This document shows, piece after piece, positions 6,890-14,254 of a stretch of 14,254 nt of DNA. The stretch spans positions 1 through 14,254 of the forward strand of contig CAKRNW010000055.1 in the NCBI GenBank assembly GCA_934371505.1. Direction: 5' to 3'. Below the pieces are notes generated by a model that searched no databases, had not been told where the DNA came from, and worked only from the letters and a program-made list of their open reading frames with translations. A program made the translations under genes and the position numbers. Within the stretch, counting starts at the first letter, position 1. Every line of letters starts with the position of its first letter. The stretch is from an uncultured Lachnospiraceae bacterium. Its GTDB lineage: Bacteria; Bacillota; Clostridia; Lachnospirales; Lachnospiraceae.

Positions 6890-8315
6890 ATACTTCCTCA
6901 TCATCGATATCGGATTTGGGCAGAGAAAAGATAAATTCTGTCCCTACACCTTCCGTACTGATGACATTGATATGTTCGCCGTGGGCATGGATAATCTCTT
7001 TTGTAATGGATAAGCCCAGGCCGGTTCCTTTTTTATCCTTACCACGGGAGAGATCTGATTTATAAAAACGATCCCAGATCAATTTTAAATCATCTTTCGG
7101 GATACCGATTCCCCGATCCTTTACCGACACAAAGATCTTACTTCTTTTTTCCGTTATCTCAATTTTAATGGCGGAATCATGATGACTGAATTTAATGGCA
7201 TTGTCCAACAGGTTATACAGAACCTGCTGGATTTTGCCCATATCAGCGTTTACATAGAGATAGTCGCCTACGAGAACCAGTTCAATGGCCACATTTTTTT
7301 GCCTGCAGGTTCCCTCAAAGGAGGCAGCCACGTTGCGGATGACCTGGTTGATATCAAAGTCGGTGCGCTCCAGCATCACTCCTTTGGTATTGAGATTGTT
7401 CAGAGTCAACAGAGAATTGGTCAGCTTGGTCAGACGGTCTGTCTCGTTTAATACAATGGTCAGATACTTTTCATGCATTTCCGGTGGAATGGTACCGTCC
7501 AGCATGGCCTCCAGGTAGCCTTTGATGGAAGTCAGAGGAGAGCGGAAGTCGTGGGACACGTTAGCCACAAATTTTTTCTGGTTATCCTCGGAACGGGCAA
7601 TTTCGCTTGCCATGTAGTTTAAGGATGCCGCCAGATAGCCCATCTCATCCTCACTGTCCACGGAAAACTCATAGTGCATATTTCCAGCAGCGTACTGTTC
7701 TGTGGCTTCCGTAATTTTGCGAAGAGGTATATAGACCATCTCCGTGAAGAAAATGACAATAATCAGGGACAAAAGGAACAGGATCACCAGCATAATGTAG
7801 GAAATATTCAACAGACTGTCGCTGGAGGCATGGATACTGCTTATGGGATAGTGGATGACCACATAGCCCCTTACCATATAATTGGAAGTGATGGGAGCGA
7901 AAACACTGATCATTTTCTCATCAAAACTGTCAAAAAAGGTGCCTACTGTATAGTAGGAGCCCTGGGTCACCGTAGGATCAAAGTTTTCTACCACCACTTC
8001 GTTTTCCACATCCATGGGAGCGGAGGAATCCAGAATCATACGACCGGAAGGATTGATGATCCAGATGGTGGCAGACAGATAGGTGTCCAGGGCATCCAGC
8101 TGGTACTTTACCGTATCCAGAGTCGTGTTGTTGTCATACAGGTCGCTTGCATAGGTATTTGCAATCAGTGTGGCTTCCTTGTAAAGCGCATCGGCTTTTT
8201 CCCGGCGCAGATGCTCGAAGGTCATGCTGGATACAAAGGTAGCCACGATGATGAAGCCGAAGAAGCCAAAGATCAAATATGCAAGACAAAATTTTAAGTA
8301 GAGAGTCTTTCTCAC
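6888..8315 (-). CDS. Sensor histidine kinase (HAMP-HisKA-HATPase), WalK/PhoR type
   Basis: The 475-residue kinase senses an envelope or extracellular signal and phosphorylates the partner regulator encoded just upstream. TM1 is at about 9-30, an extracytoplasmic sensor region at about 31-168, and TM2 at about 170-191. HAMP runs to about 245, with no extra cytoplasmic PAS domain evident. The H-box ANVSHDFRSPL puts the phospho-acceptor at His255. The ATP-binding domain has the N-box Asn372 (LLDNAIKFS), the G1 box DRGIGIP at 400-406 and the G2 box GTGLGLS at 430-436, so it appears fully functional. The start is GTG, sharing a four-base GTGA overlap with the response regulator stop, and is preceded by GAGGTAAAGG. 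The exact signal is unknown. Orthology to WalK, PhoR or ResE cannot be decided from this sequence. Confidence 0.93.
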   Translation of the reverse strand: MRKTLYLKFCLAYLIFGFFGFIIVATFVSSMTFEHLRREKADALYKEATLIANTYASDLYDNNTTLDTVKYQLDALDTYLSATIWIINPSGRMILDSSAPMDVENEVVVENFDPTVTQGSYYTVGTFFDSFDEKMISVFAPITSNYMVRGYVVIHYPISSIHASSDSLLNISYIMLVILFLLSLIIVIFFTEMVYIPLRKITEATEQYAAGNMHYEFSVDSEDEMGYLAASLNYMASEIARSEDNQKKFVANVSHDFRSPLTSIKGYLEAMLDGTIPPEMHEKYLTIVLNETDRLTKLTNSLLTLNNLNTKGVMLERTDFDINQVIRNVAASFEGTCRQKNVAIELVLVGDYLYVNADMGKIQQVLYNLLDNAIKFSHHDSAIKIEITEKRSKIFVSVKDRGIGIPKDDLKLIWDRFYKSDLSRGKDKKGTGLGLSITKEIIHAHGEHINVISTEGVGTEFIFSLPKSDIDDEEV

Positions 8316-9013
8316 GCCTTTACCTCAAACTTGTAACCCACACCCCAGATGGTGGAAATTTTCCAGGAATCATGATCCTTAATTTTTTCCCGGAGACGTT
8401 TGATGTGTACATCCACGGTGCGGGTGTCCCCGATATATTCATAGCCCCAGATCTGATCCAGAAGCTGTTCCCTGGTGAAAACATGGTTGGGAGAGGAGGC
8501 CAGAAAATATAAAAGCTCCAATTCCTTCGGAGGCATGTCAATGGTATGACCCATATAGATCACGGAGTAATTGGTCAGGTTGATAGACAGATCCGGATAT
8601 TCCACACCTTTGATATCCTGTGCGGGAGTCTCCACAGTGGCGGGTTTATAGCGTCGTAAAACGGCTTTCACTCTGGCAACCAGTTCCTTGGAATCAAAGG
8701 GTTTCTCCATATAATCATCTGCACCCAGTTCCAGCCCCAGCACTTTGTCAAAGACCTCGCCCTTAGCTGAGAGCATGATAATGGGGGTGGAGGACTTGGA
8801 ACGCACCTCACGACAGACCTGATATCCGTCGATGCCGGGAAGCATCAGATCCAGCAGAATCAGGTTCGGTGCAAAGGAATCCATTGCAAGCAGAGCGGAT
8901 TCGCCGTCATTTACGATTTTGGTTTCAAAACATTCCTTTGTAAGATAAAGGGAAATCAACTCCGCAATATTATTATCGTCGTCGACGATTAGAATTTTTT
9001 GTTTGCTAACCAT
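8312..9013 (-). CDS. OmpR/PhoB-family response regulator
   Basis: The 233-residue protein is the DNA-binding partner of the overlapping histidine kinase gene. The receiver domain (1 to about 118) has the acidic cluster Asp11-Asp13, the phospho-acceptor Asp55 (LLDLMLPG), the switch Ser82 and the conserved Lys104 (YMEKPF). The C-terminal winged helix (about 135-231) shows the family landmarks PPKELELLYFL, VFTREQLLDQIWGY, the recognition helix RTVDVHIKRLREKI, and WGVGYKFE at the end. It should act as a dimeric transcription factor whose targets are not visible here. The ATG is preceded by AAGGCAGG. The gene starts 12 bases after the mutS2 stop on the same strand and ends in a GTGA overlap with the kinase, so all three are probably one transcript. 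Confidence 0.95.
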   Translation of the reverse strand: MVSKQKILIVDDDNNIAELISLYLTKECFETKIVNDGESALLAMDSFAPNLILLDLMLPGIDGYQVCREVRSKSSTPIIMLSAKGEVFDKVLGLELGADDYMEKPFDSKELVARVKAVLRRYKPATVETPAQDIKGVEYPDLSINLTNYSVIYMGHTIDMPPKELELLYFLASSPNHVFTREQLLDQIWGYEYIGDTRTVDVHIKRLREKIKDHDSWKISTIWGVGYKFEVKA

Positions 9014-9025
9014 AGTTTACCTGCC

Positions 9026-11407
9026 TTATTTTTCTTTAAACACTGCTATTGTGACACCTGCGTCACCTTCTCCGTATTCACCCAAACGGTAGGATGCAAC
9101 GTACTTGATCCGTTTCAAATGATTCTGCACTGCATTTCGCAGGGCACCGGTTCCCTTTCCGTGGACAATCCGCACGCTGGGCAGATGCGCCAGATAGGCA
9201 TCATCCAGGTATTTGTCCAGAGCAGGAAGCGCCTCATCTACTGTCATGCCCAGCAGATTGATTTCTGTGGAAACGCTGGCAGACTTGGACATTTTGATCT
9301 TGCCGGAGCCGGTACGCTGTAATACCGGAGCAGCAGGTTTCGGATCCGGAACCAGAATCAAATCCCTGATATTGGTCTGGGAGCGGATAATGCCGCACTG
9401 GACGAAAAGATTTCCCTTGGAATCCGGCAGAGTACTGACAGTGCCGGTAAGACCCATGGAAAGAATTTTCACGCTGTCCCCTTTTTTCAACTGGCTGGGC
9501 TTTAACTCCTTATGTCTGGGTGGCTCAGCTTTGACTGCCAGTTTTTCATTCTTCGCGGCAATCTTATCCCGCACATTCTGACGGCGCCGTTCCAGCTCCT
9601 TCATGGTAATGCCTTCCGCATCCGCTTTCTGGAAATCCCGGATGGTTTCGTCAGCCACTTCTTTTGCCTCCTGGAGAATGGCTTTCGCCTCCTCGTTTGC
9701 CTCCCGGAGAATCCGGTCACGGGACTGGTCGATTTTCTCCTCCTTCTGGCGGAGACGGTTTTTCAGAGACTGGATTTCCTTCCGGTTTGCCTGGATTTCC
9801 AACTGTTCCTTCTCTATAGTGATGCGGCTTTTCTCCAAATCTGCCAGCAGATCCTCAAAGCTTTCCTTATCCTGACTGATCTGGGTCTTCGCTGCTTCAA
9901 TGATTTCATCGGAGAGCCCTAATTTGGACGAAATTGCAAAGGCGTTACTTTTTCCGGGAATACCGATGAGCAGCCGGTAGGTGGGCTGCAGGGTTTCTAC
10001 ATTAAACTCACAGCAGGCATTTTCCACAAAGGGGGTGGACAATGCGTACACCTTCAACTCGCTGTAGTGGGTAGTCGCCATGGTGCGGATGCCACGGTCA
10101 TGGAGAAAATTCAGGATGGCAATCGCCAATGCAGCACCCTCTGTGGGGTCAGTCCCCGCGCCCAATTCATCAAAGAGACAGAGGGAATTTTCATCCGCAT
10201 GTTTCAAAATGGATACGATACTGGTCATATGGGAGGAGAAGGTGCTTAAAGATTGCTCAATACTCTGCTCATCCCCGATATCCGCATAAACTTCTGTAAA
10301 AATCGAAAGTTCGGAACGATCCAATGCCGGAATATGCAGTCCCGCCTGACCCATGAGAGTCAACAGTCCCACGGTTTTCAGGGAAACGGTCTTACCGCCG
10401 GTATTGGGGCCGGTAATCACCAGCAAATCGAAATCTTTTCCCAAATGAATGTCGATGGGCACCACTTTTTTCTTGTCCAGTAAGGGGTGGCGTCCCTTGC
10501 GGATATTCACATAATGCTCCGTATTGAAAATCGGCATGGTGGCATTCTGCTCCATTGCCAGGGATGCTTTTGCAAAAATAAAGTCAAGCTGTGTCATCAC
10601 CGCCTGGTCGTTGGCAAGCTCACGAGTGTGGGCGGATGCCTCCGCACTGAGGGTGGCGAGAATGACTTCAATCTCCTTGATTTCCTCAATTTCCAGCTGG
10701 CGAAGTTCATTATTTAAGGAAACTACAGCGGCAGGCTCGATAAATAAAGTGGAGCCGGTGGAGGACTGGTCATGCACCATGCCGGGCACATTTCCCTTGT
10801 GCTCCGCCTTGACGGGGATGCAGTAACGGTTGTCACGCAGGGTAATCACTGCATCCTGCAAATAGGTGCGGTAGGAGCCATTTACCATATTGTTCAGCTG
10901 AGTGTGAATCCTATCGTTGGTGGACAGCATCTGCCGCCGGATTCGTTTCAGATTGGGGGAGGCGTCATCCGCATACTCATCCTCTGCCAGAATACACCGC
11001 CGTATCTCCGAGGAAAGGGGTGTCAGCGGCTCCAGGGAACGAAACATTTCATCCAGGGAATCATCGGGTACATCCTCCTTTTCACTTCTGCCGTAGACCT
11101 TTACCCGGGCAGTGTTTTCCAGCATGCCCGCGATTTTTAACAGCTCCGAGCAGGACAGGGAACTGCCGATTTCCAGGGATTTGATGGCATAGCCCAAATC
11201 TGTGTTGCTTCCAAAACTGATGCTCCCTTTGCCGAAGAGACGGGTCAGGGCATCCCGTGTCTGCATCTGCCAGGTTTCGATTTCCTGCAAATCTGTGGAA
11301 GGAAGAAGCTTCCGGCATAAATCCTTTCCCGGCGCGGAACCGGCTTTCTCCACCAGCCGGTCAATTATTTTATTGTATTCCAGTGTTCGATATACTTTCT
11401 TATTCAT
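9026..11407 (-). CDS. mutS2: MutS2 family ATPase with C-terminal Smr domain
   Basis: The product is about 793 residues, normal for MutS2. The MutS core and clamp occupy the first ~320 residues. The ATPase follows, with Walker A GPNTGGKT at 333-340, Walker B LCLFDELGAGTDP at 409-421, and the TTHYSELK switch at 445-452. A long charged coiled coil spans about 505-635, then a KOW-like segment near 640-685, and a Smr domain at 714-793. MutS2 lacks the mismatch-recognition domain. It is known to limit recombination in some bacteria and to act on collided ribosomes in Bacillus subtilis. The Smr domain keeps HGKGTGALR (749-757), but the usual LDxR/H is INLL (716-719). I chose the ATG at 11407 (MNKKVYRTLEYNK) because it matches the usual start of the family; an in-frame ATG at 11419 would add four residues. 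Neither has a clear ribosome binding site. Confidence 0.95.
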   Translation of the reverse strand: MNKKVYRTLEYNKIIDRLVEKAGSAPGKDLCRKLLPSTDLQEIETWQMQTRDALTRLFGKGSISFGSNTDLGYAIKSLEIGSSLSCSELLKIAGMLENTARVKVYGRSEKEDVPDDSLDEMFRSLEPLTPLSSEIRRCILAEDEYADDASPNLKRIRRQMLSTNDRIHTQLNNMVNGSYRTYLQDAVITLRDNRYCIPVKAEHKGNVPGMVHDQSSTGSTLFIEPAAVVSLNNELRQLEIEEIKEIEVILATLSAEASAHTRELANDQAVMTQLDFIFAKASLAMEQNATMPIFNTEHYVNIRKGRHPLLDKKKVVPIDIHLGKDFDLLVITGPNTGGKTVSLKTVGLLTLMGQAGLHIPALDRSELSIFTEVYADIGDEQSIEQSLSTFSSHMTSIVSILKHADENSLCLFDELGAGTDPTEGAALAIAILNFLHDRGIRTMATTHYSELKVYALSTPFVENACCEFNVETLQPTYRLLIGIPGKSNAFAISSKLGLSDEIIEAAKTQISQDKESFEDLLADLEKSRITIEKEQLEIQANRKEIQSLKNRLRQKEEKIDQSRDRILREANEEAKAILQEAKEVADETIRDFQKADAEGITMKELERRRQNVRDKIAAKNEKLAVKAEPPRHKELKPSQLKKGDSVKILSMGLTGTVSTLPDSKGNLFVQCGIIRSQTNIRDLILVPDPKPAAPVLQRTGSGKIKMSKSASVSTEINLLGMTVDEALPALDKYLDDAYLAHLPSVRIVHGKGTGALRNAVQNHLKRIKYVASYRLGEYGEGDAGVTIAVFKEK

Positions 11408-11471
11408 AAGACAAATCATATCATATCGCCGACAAAAATACTACTGTCACTCGTACCACCGAATCACTTTC

Positions 11472-11500
11472 TTTACTTTACAGGGGGAATCAGATATACT
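11472..11500 (+). promoter_or_regulatory. Predicted sigma-A-type promoter for the HtrA-like/yhaM operon
   Basis: A -10 box TATACT (11495-11500, 5 of 6 matches) lies 17 bases after TTTACT (11472-11477, 4 of 6 matches). The transcript would start near 11507, about 26 bases before the ATG at 11533. The same divergent region must hold the mutS2 promoter on the other strand, but I could not assign one convincingly. Confidence 0.6.
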
Positions 11501-11532
11501 AAGGGGAGTGAAAGTGAGGTTCGGTTTTCAAT

Positions 11533-12876
11533 ATGGAAGAAAAGAATCAACCACAGGCAGAGCCGAAACAGGACTCTGACTTTATGAAGGAGCGCATCAA
11601 GGAGCGTCCGTTAAACAAAAAGAAACTGGCAAGGAGAACCATTATCACCGCAGTGATGGCAGTGCTTTTTGCACTGATTGCCTGCCTGGTATTTACCATT
11701 TTAGAGCCGGTGTTAAGCAACTGGATTTATCCGGAAAAAGAGCCGGAGGTGGTGGAATTCCCGGAGGAAGTCAACGAGGTTCTCCCGGAGGAAATGTTGA
11801 CGGACAAGGAGGAAGAACAGCAGGACAACAGTCCCAGCTATGAGGAGACAGAGGGCATCGTAGATCAACAGCTGACCCAGATGTTTGCCAATTTCCAACT
11901 GGATATTGATGATTATAAAACCTTGTACAATGCCCTTGGACAGGTGGCAGACGAGGCAGAAAAAGCCCTGGTGACCGTCACTGGCGTGAAAAATGATGTG
12001 GACTGGTTCGATAATGTGTACCAGAGCAAGGGTCAGACCTCCGGTGTCATCATTGGCAATAACGGCAAGCAGCTGCTGATTCTTTCCCGGAAAAGTGTGA
12101 CGGAGCGGGCAGAAAGCATCCTGATTACCTTTACCGATGGCAGCATGAGCGTGGCAGAGTTAAAACAGAGTGATGCCAACACCGGACTGGCAGTCTTTAC
12201 GGTGGAATTGGAAAATCTGTCCAAGATGACCCAGAATTCCATCTGCATCGCGGAGTTGGGAAGCTCCAACGGCGCCAGCCTGCCGGGAAGTCCCGTTATC
12301 GCCATCGGAAGTCCCACGGGAACCGTGGATTCGGTAAGCTACGGAACCATCACATCCACAGGGACGAATTTGAATCTGGTGGACAACAATTTCAAACTGC
12401 TTACCACCAGTATTTACGGCAGTACCAGTGCCTCCGGGGTGATTATCAACCTCAAGGGGCAGATACTGGGTATTATTGACAACAGCTACAACGCATCGGA
12501 CATGAAAAATCTGGTGAGCGCCATCGGCATCTCTGAACTGAAACAGGTGGTGGAAAAGCTGTCCAACGGTGTTCCCATCGCCTATCTGGGTGTCCGCGGC
12601 ACCGACATTCCGGAGCTGGCGAACAGCCGGCAGGGTGTGCCTTATGGAGCCTATGTCACTTCCATCGAGATGGGTTCCCCTGCCATGAATGTGGGAATCC
12701 AGAGTGGGGATGTGATTGTGCAGTTCGGCGAAAACCAGATTCTGAGCATGGAGGATCTGACCAAGGCTTTGTATAAGGCGGAGCCGGAAAGCAATGTGAC
12801 ACTGATCATCGAGCGCCGGGGACAGGATGAGTACCGCGAAATGGAAATTTCCCTGGATTTGGGAGTTTTTGAATAA
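11533..12876 (+). CDS. HtrA/DegP-like membrane protein with PDZ domain, probable pseudoprotease
   Basis: This 447-residue protein has an N-terminal cytoplasmic tail, one membrane segment at about 36-58, an acidic linker (about 67-108), a trypsin-like fold (about 140-340) and a PDZ domain (about 350-445). The fold is recognised by TSGVIIGNNG (169-178), DANTGLAV (214-221), SPVIAIGSPTG (253-263) and SGVIINLKGQILGI (301-314). In active HtrA proteases these places hold the catalytic His, Asp and Ser. Here the His region reads LSRKSV (184-189), the Asp position is Gly218, and the GNSGG motif is STSASG, with Ala300 at the serine position. The translated protein contains no histidine at all, so a normal Ser-His-Asp triad is impossible. 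The PDZ domain looks intact (GSPAMNVGIQSGDVIVQ). It probably binds or presents envelope proteins rather than cutting them. GAGGT at 11516-11520 precedes the ATG by 12 bases, and yhaM follows after 17 bases. Confidence 0.85.
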   Translation: MEEKNQPQAEPKQDSDFMKERIKERPLNKKKLARRTIITAVMAVLFALIACLVFTILEPVLSNWIYPEKEPEVVEFPEEVNEVLPEEMLTDKEEEQQDNSPSYEETEGIVDQQLTQMFANFQLDIDDYKTLYNALGQVADEAEKALVTVTGVKNDVDWFDNVYQSKGQTSGVIIGNNGKQLLILSRKSVTERAESILITFTDGSMSVAELKQSDANTGLAVFTVELENLSKMTQNSICIAELGSSNGASLPGSPVIAIGSPTGTVDSVSYGTITSTGTNLNLVDNNFKLLTTSIYGSTSASGVIINLKGQILGIIDNSYNASDMKNLVSAIGISELKQVVEKLSNGVPIAYLGVRGTDIPELANSRQGVPYGAYVTSIEMGSPAMNVGIQSGDVIVQFGENQILSMEDLTKALYKAEPESNVTLIIERRGQDEYREMEISLDLGVFE

Positions 12877-12878
12877 AT

Positions 12879-12885
12879 GAGGAGG
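12879..12885 (+). promoter_or_regulatory. Strong ribosome binding site for yhaM
   Basis: GAGGAGG lies eight bases before the ATG at 12894 and directly after the stop of the HtrA-like gene. It fixes the yhaM start. Confidence 0.8.
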
Positions 12886-12893
12886 CATAACCA

Positions 12894-13841
12894 ATGAAGT
12901 ACATTAAGGAATACAAAGAAGGAGACAGAGTGCTCGACATCTATCTCTGCAAGCATAAACAGTCCGCAGTGACCAAGAACGGCAAACCCTACGACACTGT
13001 GATTCTCCAGGATAAAACAGGCACCATCGATGCCAAAATCTGGGATCCCAACAGCGCGGGAATTGATGAATATGACACCTTAGATTACATAGAAGTCTAC
13101 GGCGATGTGAACAATTTCCAGGGGGCGTTACAGATTAATGTCAAGCGCATCCGCTGCTGCAAAGAGGGAGAGTATGACCCTGCCAACTATCTGCCGGTCA
13201 GCAAAAAGAATAACGATGAAATGTATAAAGAACTGTTGGCTCTGGTGGACTCCGTGAAGGAGCCCCATTTAAATCAGTTACTGAACGCCTTTTTCCGGGA
13301 GGATACCGCCTTTATCGAGAAATTCCGTAAATCCTCTGCGGCAAAAACCATCCACCACGGCTTTGTGGGCGGTCTGCTGGAGCACTCCTTAAGCGTGGCG
13401 AAACTCTGCGATTACTACTGCACCGCCTACCCGTTGCTGAAACGGGACTTGCTGATTACCTCCGCTATCTGCCATGATATGGGAAAAACCAGGGAGATTT
13501 CCCTTTTCCCGGAAAATGATTACACCGATGAAGGACAGTTTTTAGGTCACATCGTCATGGGCAGTGAAATGGTATCGGAGAAGGCAAGACAGATTCCCGG
13601 TTTCCCTCAATTCCTGGAGGCAGAGTTAAAGCATTGCATCCTGGCACATCACGGGGAATATGAATTTGGTTCCCCCAAGAAACCTGCCCTCATGGAAGCG
13701 GTGGCACTCGCCTATGCGGATAACACCGATGCAAAGATGGAAACCTTCGCAGAAATCCTGGAGAATAATCAGGATAACAATGGCTGGATGGGATTCAACC
13801 GCCTGTTTGATTCCAACCTCCACAGCACCAGAATGGAGTAA
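12894..13841 (+). CDS. yhaM: 3'-5' exoribonuclease YhaM family (OB fold plus HD domain)
   Basis: The 315-residue protein matches YhaM in length and domain order. An N-terminal OB-fold nucleic-acid-binding domain (about 10-90, with the GKPYDTVILQDKTGTIDAKIW stretch) is followed by an HD metal-dependent phosphohydrolase domain (about 150-285). HD landmarks are HHGFVGGLLEHS with His164, the CHDMGK motif with His194-Asp195, His219, LAHHGEYEFGSPKKP with His252-His253, and the late aspartates Asp276 and Asp279 in YADNTDA. All metal ligands seem present, so it should be active as a manganese-type 3'-5' exonuclease acting on single-stranded RNA ends in the cytoplasm. It follows the HtrA-like gene after 17 bases with a strong ribosome binding site, and is followed by the methyltransferase gene after nine bases, which suggests a three-gene transcript. 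Confidence 0.93.
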   Translation: MKYIKEYKEGDRVLDIYLCKHKQSAVTKNGKPYDTVILQDKTGTIDAKIWDPNSAGIDEYDTLDYIEVYGDVNNFQGALQINVKRIRCCKEGEYDPANYLPVSKKNNDEMYKELLALVDSVKEPHLNQLLNAFFREDTAFIEKFRKSSAAKTIHHGFVGGLLEHSLSVAKLCDYYCTAYPLLKRDLLITSAICHDMGKTREISLFPENDYTDEGQFLGHIVMGSEMVSEKARQIPGFPQFLEAELKHCILAHHGEYEFGSPKKPALMEAVALAYADNTDAKMETFAEILENNQDNNGWMGFNRLFDSNLHSTRME

Positions 13842-13850
13842 ACACTTCCT

Positions 13851-14254
13851 ATGGCATATCAGAAAAATGAACTTGTAACCGTGAAAATTGAAGATATCGG
13901 AAATGACGGAGAGGGTATTGGCAAAGTGGAAGGCTATACCCTCTTTGTCAAAGATGCAGTCATCGGTGACGAGGTGCAGGCGCGGATTACCCGCCCCAAG
14001 AAAAACTATGCCTACGCCCGGTGCGAGAAAATCCTGACCCCCTCCCCCTACCGGAGTGAGCCGGTCTGCGCTTTTCACAGACAGTGCGGCGGCTGTCAGA
14101 TTCAGGCGCTTTCCTATGAGAAACAGCTTGCCTTCAAGCAGGGAAAAGTGCGGAACAACCTCATCCGGCTGGGTGGTTTTACCCCGGAGGAAGTGGACAA
14201 GGTCATGGAGCCGGTGGTGGGAATGGAGGAGCCTTATCACTACCGCAATAAGGC
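13851..14254 (+). CDS. TRAM/Fe-S class RNA uridine-5-methyltransferase, RumA/RlmCD family (5' part only)
   Basis: The first 134 codons are visible and the gene runs off the window. Residues about 3-62 form a TRAM RNA-binding domain (VTVKIEDIGNDGEGIGKV then FVKDAVIGDEV). Cys73, Cys79 and Cys82 in the spacing C-x5-C-x2-C (VCAFHRQCGGCQ) match the first three ligands of the iron-sulfur cluster of E. coli RumA (RlmD). PYHYRNKA at the edge is the conserved block that follows. The SAM-binding methyltransferase domain, with its catalytic cysteine, lies beyond the window. The family makes 5-methyluridine in 23S rRNA; in Firmicutes one enzyme, RlmCD, often modifies two sites, and which paralogue this is cannot be said. 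The ATG at 13851 is nine bases after the yhaM stop; GGAG at 13835-13838, overlapping the end of yhaM, is a likely ribosome binding site. Confidence 0.9.
   Translation, partial: MAYQKNELVTVKIEDIGNDGEGIGKVEGYTLFVKDAVIGDEVQARITRPKKNYAYARCEKILTPSPYRSEPVCAFHRQCGGCQIQALSYEKQLAFKQGKVRNNLIRLGGFTPEEVDKVMEPVVGMEEPYHYRNK

Noticed and set aside
7674..8297. 207-codon plus-strand frame opposite the histidine kinase
   Set aside because: No domain is recognisable, and the opposite strand encodes the kinase membrane and sensor segments.
11420..11532. Minus-strand promoter for mutS2
   Set aside because: GTGACA with a later TATGAT needs a 19-base spacer, and the other -10-like hexamers lack a fitting -35 box; none was good enough to list.
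12160..12894. 244-codon minus-strand frame opposite the HtrA-like gene
   Set aside because: It has a His/Gln-rich shadow composition, and the plus strand carries a clear fold and PDZ domain with its own promoter and ribosome binding site.
13626..14240. 204-codon minus-strand frame at the right edge
   Set aside because: It spans the end of yhaM and the start of the methyltransferase on the other strand, both with intact motifs.

Overview
The window looks like chromosomal DNA from a Gram-positive gut Clostridia, most likely a Lachnospiraceae member. This is an inference from gene content (MutS2, YhaM-type exoribonuclease, YwlG/DUF436 protein, an Ig-like lipoprotein, a WalK/PhoR-style sensor kinase), from strong AGGAGG-type ribosome binding sites, and from a moderate GC content. 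I see no rRNA, tRNA, CRISPR array, insertion sequence or phage genes. Twelve protein-coding genes fill almost the whole window; the longest gap is about 115 bases.

Region 1 (1-3280, + strand): a GTG-started gene for an adenylate-forming acid ligase fused to a nitroreductase domain. It overlaps by 17 bases a membrane-anchored SGNH/GDSL-like protein. The pair resembles the activating and surface-transfer ends of a DltA/DltD-like acylation pathway. A carrier protein and an MBOAT acyltransferase would be expected upstream, outside the window. This is the best candidate here for an undescribed system.

Region 2 (3281-6890, + strand): a recognisable promoter precedes a membrane diguanylate cyclase (two membrane segments, extracellular sensor, HAMP, GGDEF). 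Close behind come a DUF436/YwlG protein, a small Ig-like lipoprotein, and a divergent ThyX-like protein that lacks the RHR flavin signature. A perfect 12-bp hairpin then closes this group and, from the other side, the converging group.

Region 3 (6888-11407, - strand): mutS2, an OmpR-type response regulator and its histidine kinase form a tightly spaced operon (12-base gap, then a 4-base GTGA overlap). DNA or ribosome quality control (MutS2) is thus probably co-transcribed with an envelope-sensing two-component system.

Region 4 (11420-14254, + strand): the divergent intergenic region carries a good promoter for an HtrA/DegP-like membrane protein with a PDZ domain. All three catalytic residues appear to be replaced, and the protein has no histidine at all, so it should be a pseudoprotease. 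It is followed by the yhaM exoribonuclease and, running off the edge, a TRAM-domain Fe-S RNA uridine methyltransferase (RumA/RlmCD family).

The strongest points for follow-up are the ligase-nitroreductase fusion with its SGNH partner, the histidine-free HtrA homologue, and the ThyX homologue with a broken signature.
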